Origin: Candidatus Hodarchaeota archaeon | GTDB taxonomy: Archaea; Asgardarchaeota; Heimdallarchaeia; Hodarchaeales; YT1-057 | DNA: 18,571 nt | Assembly (NCBI GenBank): GCA_016839955.1 | Contig: JAEOTI010000320.1 | Location: 1 to 18,571 of the forward strand | Direction: 5' to 3' | Part shown: piece by piece, positions 14,485-18,571 of the stretch | How positions within the stretch are numbered: the stretch's first letter is position 1 | Layout: each line of letters starts with the position of its first letter | The notes under the pieces: model-generated | Database searches by the model: none | What the model saw: only the letters and a program-made list of their open reading frames with translations | What the model was told of the DNA's origin: nothing | Program-made: the position numbers and the translations under genes

Positions 14485-15501
14485 TTAAAGGACAACTTGA
14501 TCTTTACAGTTTGGACAAAAAGTGAGACTTTCCAGCCAATCTGTCCAATGTTCTCTATAAGCACGAGTTCCACAGTACGAACAAAGTAATATCTCCCTCG
14601 CAGAGAAATAGGATCCTCGTTCTAGTTTTTCTGGTTTTTTTCGTGAACTTTTCATCTCTTCCTTATCAAGATTTGTCATTAACTCCATCTTTGCTCTTTC
14701 TAGAGAAATAAAGAATCCTTGCGGAGTGAAGAAACCACTAGGTCTCGTAATTTTTTCACAAAGACTTTGGACATGTTCTTCAGAAATTCCCTTTTTTTCA
14801 GCGAATGATTGGAGACTTACTTGCCCTTGCTCTTCAAGTTCTTTCTTCCATTTACTAACTTCTTCCCGGGAGATTTTAATGAATGCATTACTAGAAAAAA
14901 CCCCTTTGATATCATTTGAATCTGTTAGGTTGTAGGTCGCTTTTTGGATCACATTTATTGGGAGATTTAGTTGTTTTGCAGCGTCTTTATAATATATTTC
15001 TCGTTGTTTACTTGAGTTGATGTGCTCCTTTACCAAAACATTTGTCGACGTTATTGATTCGTTGTCAAGAAGTATAATATCTGTCATTTTCTGAATTATT
15101 TCTTGGATAACTGTTTTTGGAATTCCTAATTTTACACCTGCATCATGAAGGGAAATCTTCTCCTCAACAATAATTAAGCCCTCAATTGATTTCTTTACTG
15201 AGTCTTTAGAATGAATCTGATTATTGTGAAGAAAGGCAAAACCTTGCATCTTTTGTTTAAAGTCTTTAAATTCCTTATCAGAAAACAGTCCTTCTATGTT
15301 ACTTAGATTTACATTCCCTTGAGACAGGATGATCTGTTGAGCTTCCCACCCTTTCTGCATGAAATCCGGTTTTTTAGAGTGTAAATATAAAAATAAAGTT
15401 AATATTATTGTGATAAAAATACCACCAAGCCCTATGAAGACTAGAAATAAAAGTACTTCGTCAGAGATTATTTTATTCACCACTTGGGGTATTAAAGTCA
15501 A
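14485..15501 (-). CDS. membrane-anchored winged-helix-repeat protein with zinc ribbon, UFL1-like
   Basis: A 338-residue protein with an N-terminal membrane segment (16-40) followed by basic residues, so the rest is probably cytosolic. Four repeats of about 50 residues follow (about 58-105, 110-160, 166-220, 224-278). Each begins with a short strand and a helix-turn-helix of the form G-x-V-x-L-x-x-x-A-x-x-x-x-I (KISLHDAGVKLGIPKTVI; EIYYKDAAKQLNLPINVI; GQVSLQSFAEKKGISEEHV) and ends with a wing (GFFTPQGFFISLERA). This pattern is that of the winged-helix repeats of UFL1, the UFM1 E3 ligase. A charged linker (280-296) leads to a zinc ribbon (C307, C310, C329, C332). Start is TTG with no clear ribosome site; the GTG codons 7-8 are alternatives. 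A generic transcription-factor-like WH protein is the other reading. Confidence 0.6.
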   Translation of the reverse strand: MTLIPQVVNKIISDEVLLFLVFIGLGGIFITIILTLFLYLHSKKPDFMQKGWEAQQIILSQGNVNLSNIEGLFSDKEFKDFKQKMQGFAFLHNNQIHSKDSVKKSIEGLIIVEEKISLHDAGVKLGIPKTVIQEIIQKMTDIILLDNESITSTNVLVKEHINSSKQREIYYKDAAKQLNLPINVIQKATYNLTDSNDIKGVFSSNAFIKISREEVSKWKKELEEQGQVSLQSFAEKKGISEEHVQSLCEKITRPSGFFTPQGFFISLERAKMELMTNLDKEEMKSSRKKPEKLERGSYFSAREILLCSYCGTRAYREHWTDWLESLTFCPNCKDQVVL

Positions 15502-15576
15502 TATTTATAGAGTAGTTTGAGGATCTTATTCCATTTTTCAGAGAGTGTATTACTAATAGATGGTTTAGAACTTTTC

Positions 15577-15711
15577 TCAAATACTAAATGCACTAAACTC
15601 AATTTGATAATTAAGATTTAGCGAATTATTTTACTCGAATTTTAGTTTTGGATCGTCCATGTATGTGACCATTTGTTCATGAATACTCAAGGAAATATCA
15701 TATATCTTCAA
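15577..15711 (-). pseudogene. N-terminal remnant of a cyclase-family (kynurenine-formamidase-like) gene
   Basis: A TTG at 15711 with a strong AAGGAG eight bases upstream (15720-15725) opens 26 codons reading MKIYDISLSI...MVTYMDDPK before a TAA at 15631-15633. M-K-I-Y-D-I-S-x-x-I...M...Y...DP is the standard N-terminus of the cyclase family (PF04199, about 210-260 residues). Reading through the stop continues plausibly (SLNLNYQIEFSAFS; family members have xNLSxIxFSAHxGTH) up to a TGA at 15577. The metal-binding HxGTHxD and the rest of the enzyme are missing. It follows the MBL-hydrolase gene by 22 bases, as an operon partner would. The ribosome site is intact, so a 26-residue peptide may still be made. 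Confidence 0.55.
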
Positions 15712-15733
15712 TAAGAAGTCTCCTTAAGAGGAT

Positions 15734-16633
15734 CTATGATGAGAAATAGTGATTATCTTCTTTTACTATGGAATTGCGTTTCAACAGACCTTGTAAATGT
15801 TTTAAAATCATTTGTTCTTCCCAAAATCTGAGCAATATTTCTGCATAAGGGAAGGAACCATAAATTGGTGCTTGATCAACTAAATGCTTAATATTCGTGA
15901 ATCCTTTATCCAATAGAGAAAGGATTTTGTGATCTCTCTCTTCAAACTTTTTGATGAATTTACTGAATTCATTTTGAATATTATCTGAAAATACTCCTTT
16001 ATGTGAGGAAATAACCAAGTTGGGATATAAATTTCTCATCTTTTCTATTGACTTGATAAAAGGAACGATTTCTGATTCTCGGTGTCCAAACCAAGGTCCA
16101 AATGTTGTGAAATCGAGATCAAATGCAAATAATATTCTCTTCTCTTCTTCAAAAAAGCAGTAATGGTCTATAGTATGCCCGGGCGTGTGAATTGCTCTTA
16201 AAGTTGTATCTCCTATGTTTAATTCATGTCCATCACGAAAAGAATGAGTTGGATGGTTTGGTTTAAATTGGAGCATTTCCCTCGCAAATTTTCTCCAAGT
16301 TTGTGCAAGAAAACCGGGTTTTGTGAATCTTTCTGAAAGTTTAATAAGGTTTCCACTTGTATCAAAACCTTCTACTGGGACAAGGATAGGAATTTTTTCT
16401 TCTCCGAATACCCAATTGCCACATGAATGATCTGGATGGTTGTGAGAATTAATAACTTCAATAATTTCGTATTTTTCTTTCAACGCTCTTAAAATGTCAA
16501 TTCCACAACCAGTATCGATTAGAATTGCACGTTTGGAAGGTTTACTAAAGATTAAGATCGAATGTGAATAAGGAAAGCGACCATTTCGTTTTCCTTTTAC
16601 TAGAAACATGCTGTCTGCTATTTTTTCCAGCAT
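15734..16633 (-). CDS. metallo-beta-lactamase-fold hydrolase (glyoxalase II/LACTB2-like)
   Basis: A 299-residue dinuclear-metal hydrolase. Metal ligands are in SHNHPDH (H64, H66, D68, H69), HTPGHTIDH (H153), the FDLD aspartate (D172 or D174) and SSHKG (H211). The strand ending ILIDTGCG (38-44) is motif 1 of the fold. The C-terminal 50 residues look like the small winged-helix end of LACTB2-type enzymes. The substrate is probably a thioester, lactone or phosphodiester; neighbours do not decide. The start at 16633 has AGGTG eight bases upstream (16642-16646), and a perfect palindrome lies 18 bases before the ATG (16651-16670). The gene is first in a minus-strand group with the cyclase remnant and the UFL1-like gene. 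Confidence 0.9.
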   Translation of the reverse strand: MLEKIADSMFLVKGKRNGRFPYSHSILIFSKPSKRAILIDTGCGIDILRALKEKYEIIEVINSHNHPDHSCGNWVFGEEKIPILVPVEGFDTSGNLIKLSERFTKPGFLAQTWRKFAREMLQFKPNHPTHSFRDGHELNIGDTTLRAIHTPGHTIDHYCFFEEEKRILFAFDLDFTTFGPWFGHRESEIVPFIKSIEKMRNLYPNLVISSHKGVFSDNIQNEFSKFIKKFEERDHKILSLLDKGFTNIKHLVDQAPIYGSFPYAEILLRFWEEQMILKHLQGLLKRNSIVKEDNHYFSS

Positions 16634-16650
16634 TCAAGTTGCACCTAGGA

Positions 16651-16670
16651 GATATAGAAGATTCTATATC
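16651..16670. promoter_or_regulatory. perfect 9-bp palindrome, candidate operator
   Basis: GATATAGAA, two bases, then TTCTATATC: perfect arms with a 2-base spacer, between the divergent MBL and CMD genes and ending 18 bases from the MBL start codon. On the minus strand CAATTATAAC (about 16671-16680) could be the MBL TATA box, which would put initiation inside the palindrome. A dimeric winged-helix repressor bound here would block MBL transcription. Confidence 0.5.
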
Positions 16671-16758
16671 GTTATAATTGGAATCCCTACATGAATATTT
16701 TGATTAGCACAAGGATAAGAATGTCAATATAGTGCTATAATTACTGAGGATAACTGAA

Positions 16759-17103
16759 ATGGAATCCCAGATTACCAAATTTAAAACAGAACGGGAAAAT
16801 TTGAATGATAAAGTAATGAAGTACGCAAAAACTACCATTAAAAGATTTTTCAATTTAGATTCACGTGTTTACGATGAAGGTGCGTTATCTAAAAAGACCA
16901 AAGAACTCCTAGGATTAGTTGCATCAACAGTCTTACGTTGTGACGATTGTATACTTTATCATTTAATCCAATGTCATAAAGAAGAGTTAACCGATGATAT
17001 GGTGGAAGAGGCATTAGCCATTGCTTTAGTTGTTGGTGGATCAATTACTATTCCACATCTTAGAAGAGCATTCGATGCTTGGGATAAGTTGAAGGAAGAT
17101 TAA
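16759..17103 (+). CDS. carboxymuconolactone decarboxylase/AhpD-like protein
   Basis: A 114-residue, all-helical protein of the CMD family, which includes AhpD-type alkylhydroperoxidases and the decarboxylase of protocatechuate breakdown. The active motif CDDCILYH (C61, C64, H68) marks it as the thiol/disulphide, peroxidase-like branch. ALSKKTKELLGLVAS (42-56) and EEALAIALVVGGS (83-95) are the family's flanking helices. Length is typical for single-domain members, which form hexamers or trimers. GAGGA lies about ten bases before the ATG. It is divergent from the MBL-hydrolase gene and shares a 125-base control region with the palindrome. A role in redox or peroxide handling is the most likely, by family only. 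Confidence 0.9.
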   Translation: MESQITKFKTERENLNDKVMKYAKTTIKRFFNLDSRVYDEGALSKKTKELLGLVASTVLRCDDCILYHLIQCHKEELTDDMVEEALAIALVVGGSITIPHLRRAFDAWDKLKED

Positions 17104-17111
17104 AACGATAT

Positions 17112-18095
17112 TTAGATTCTAATAGGCAAAAATCCTCCAGGGTAAGCAATACCTCTAGAAAGACTTTCTGATAATACACTATTAGGTAGTACGAGTAAAT
17201 TACTAATTCTTACGTCATTATTAACAGTTGTATCTTTACCAATTATCACCGATGGCCCTAGAATGCATTTTTTTCCAATTTTTACAGATTTATCAATAAA
17301 AAATGGTGGTATAAAAGTTTCATTTTTTCTAGATGGATCTATACTCTGGTTTTTTTGTAATAATTCAAAGTTTATACGGTAAAGATCTTTTGGTTCAGAA
17401 AGATGGATCCATCGAGTGGAATGTACTCGTCCCACTTTGTTTCCCTTCTCAATCATTGATTGGATTGCACTCTGGACTTCATATTCACCTCTATGTGAGG
17501 AGCTTATCTTGCTAAGTTCTGTTAAAAAGCTCTGTTTGAATATATAGATTGGTGCTGCTGCTAAATCTCCCTTCGTTTCATCTATTCTGGGTTTTTCTTT
17601 TATTTCTTCAACAAACCCATCCTCATCCAATAAAACACAACTACGTGAAGTCATTTCTTCGTGGTTTGCAAATTCAGTTGCCATAGTGATTTCATACTCG
17701 TGAGAGATATGAAACTCCAACATTTTCTTTAGAAAATCCTCTGGAAATACTGAATCACCTGCACAGACTCGAAATGATGTACTATCAAGCCATTCTTTTG
17801 CTTCAAGAATTGCTGCTCCCATTCCTAACGGATTCTGTTGTACAAACGTATTACCTGTGAAATTTACAATTAAATCTGTAGAAATATATGGTGGTATCAC
17901 TACTCCTATATCGGGAATTCCTACGGTCTGTAGAGCCGCGATATTCCAGTTTACTAGTGATTTGTTTAAAAGAGGTAAGAAAGGTTTGGGTATGCAGTCT
18001 GTTAAAGGGCGCATCCGTCGTCCTTCACCTGCAGCCAATATTAATGCCTTTATGTTTTGAGTTTTCAACGTAAAATCACTATTAGTTTCATTCAC
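17112..18095 (-). CDS. sugar-1-phosphate nucleotidylyltransferase with left-handed beta-helix end
   Basis: A 327-residue enzyme making an NDP-sugar from a sugar 1-phosphate and an NTP. The nucleotide loop LAAGEGRRMRPLT (20-32), lysine K37 (PKPFLP), QQNPLGMGAAI (86-96), the metal-binding GDS (113-115) and GEYEVQSAI are all present. The C-terminal region (about 262-315) has hexapeptide repeats (IGKKCILGPSVIIGKDTTV) of a left-handed beta-helix, as in archaeal GlmU-like and mannose/glucose-1-phosphate transferases. It lacks the length of a full acetyltransferase domain. The frame begins at a GTG whose sequence GTGA overlaps the stop of the upstream surface-protein gene. A TTG at 18068 with AGTGAT six bases upstream, giving MKTQNIKALILAAG, is an alternative start. 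Confidence 0.9.
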   Translation of the reverse strand: MNETNSDFTLKTQNIKALILAAGEGRRMRPLTDCIPKPFLPLLNKSLVNWNIAALQTVGIPDIGVVIPPYISTDLIVNFTGNTFVQQNPLGMGAAILEAKEWLDSTSFRVCAGDSVFPEDFLKKMLEFHISHEYEITMATEFANHEEMTSRSCVLLDEDGFVEEIKEKPRIDETKGDLAAAPIYIFKQSFLTELSKISSSHRGEYEVQSAIQSMIEKGNKVGRVHSTRWIHLSEPKDLYRINFELLQKNQSIDPSRKNETFIPPFFIDKSVKIGKKCILGPSVIIGKDTTVNNDVRISNLLVLPNSVLSESLSRGIAYPGGFLPIRI

Positions 18096-18571
18096 TTCAT
18101 TTTTTTACGTTTTTGAACGATTCTTGTCACGTTGAATACTATTATGCAAAGAAATACGAAAAGGAATTCGAATCCAGGAGTATTTTCTTCAGGTTTTGAT
18201 GACGAGATTTTGGTATTTGTTCCAATAAGGTACAATGGAGATTCGACTTCTCTGCTATACAAACCAATTAAAATTCCTGTTCCTTTGTCAAAATATACGT
18301 AAACATCTTCATCATCTTGAAATTTGGCGATCCAAGCTTCTATTGTTCCTATGGGTGTTTTCAATTTTATTTCATCAACAACATAAAGAAAATCACCTTC
18401 TAAATCTAATTTTAATCCAACGGAGATATTTTCCGGATCTAACCAGTAAATCCAGTCTCCTGTTCCTACATCGTCTGAGAAGTAATTAAATGAATTATTG
18501 GTAGATTTTTTTGAAACATCATAAGATGCTACAAAATTTTCCCAAGATTGTATGCGATAAAACATATCTAT
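18092..18571 (-). CDS. C-terminal part of an exported protein with PGF-type anchor (5' end outside window)
   Basis: The frame stays open to the right edge, so the ATG at 18565 is probably internal. The visible 157 residues are beta-rich, with a segment of the type W-x-x-x-x-x-D-x-x-x-x-Y-F-D-K-G-T-G-x-L (about 81-103) that is common in archaeal surface proteins. A short polar linker leads to NTPGFEFLFVFL (from about 128), a membrane segment and a basic KRKK end. TPGFE before a final hydrophobic stretch and basic tail matches archaeal PGF-CTERM-like sorting signals, including those described in Asgard lineages, so the protein would be anchored on the outer face of the membrane. The sugar-nucleotidyltransferase gene follows with a four-base overlap. 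Confidence 0.75.
   Translation of the reverse strand: MDMFYRIQSWENFVASYDVSKKSTNNSFNYFSDDVGTGDWIYWLDPENISVGLKLDLEGDFLYVVDEIKLKTPIGTIEAWIAKFQDDEDVYVYFDKGTGILIGLYSREVESPLYLIGTNTKISSSKPEENTPGFEFLFVFLCIIVFNVTRIVQKRKKMK

Noticed and set aside
1..18571. tRNA, rRNA, CRISPR or transposon structures
   Set aside because: Looked for cloverleaf-like GGTTCRA segments, regularly spaced repeats, and transposase or terminal repeats, and saw none. A covariance-model scan would be the decisive check.

Overview
The window looks like a stretch of an Asgard archaeal genome (Promethearchaeati). The main evidence is an actin-family protein (2067-3242, minus) that is eukaryote-like over its whole length. It is supported by a membrane-anchored protein with UFL1-like winged-helix repeats and a zinc ribbon (14485-15501, minus), by short C-terminal anchors on two exported proteins (one of them a PGF-type tail), by AT-rich TATA-like boxes with short leaders, and by Shine-Dalgarno sites of the AGGTGA/GGAGGT type. 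I cannot fix the class; the PGFE-type tail at the right edge is of the kind seen in Heimdallarchaeia and relatives. Base composition is AT-rich, except for the lyase gene at 11724-13307, which is visibly richer in G+C.

Layout. 1-1010 (plus): the tail of an unknown gene, then a GNAT acetyltransferase. 1016-5286 (minus): an ABC-2 exporter pair (ATPase, permease), a T-tract and TATA-like box, then the divergent actin followed closely by an APH-fold small-molecule kinase. 5559-9033 (plus): a divergent Hef-like SF2 helicase, a dimethylargininase-type hydrolase, and a second GNAT that is a paralogue of the first. 9038-11603 (minus): a large secreted SGNH-hydrolase-like surface protein and a DinB-fold protein. 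11724-14442 (plus): an MIO aromatic amino-acid lyase (HutH family), a short overlapping frame that resembles the end of a carboxymuconolactone decarboxylase, and a class I methyltransferase. 14485-16633 (minus): a metallo-beta-lactamase-fold hydrolase, a 26-codon remnant of a cyclase-family gene, and the UFL1-like protein. 16759-17103 (plus): a CMD/AhpD-like protein. 17112-18571 (minus): the end of a surface protein with a PGF-type anchor, overlapped by a sugar-nucleotidyltransferase gene.

No single pathway ties the window together. It mixes cytoskeletal and ubiquitin-like-pathway homologues with housekeeping transport, amino-acid breakdown (dimethylargininase and ammonia-lyase without their usual partners) and cell-surface functions (exported glycoprotein candidates and an NDP-sugar synthase). 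No tRNA, rRNA, CRISPR array, insertion sequence or integrase was seen. No gene-free gap exceeds 300 bases except 13308-13665, which holds the tail of the overlapping frame, a T-rich terminator and the methyltransferase leader. Points that deserve most attention are the altered nucleotide pocket of the actin, the UFL1-like membrane protein, the perfect palindrome in front of the MBL gene, and the two decayed or overlapping gene remnants.
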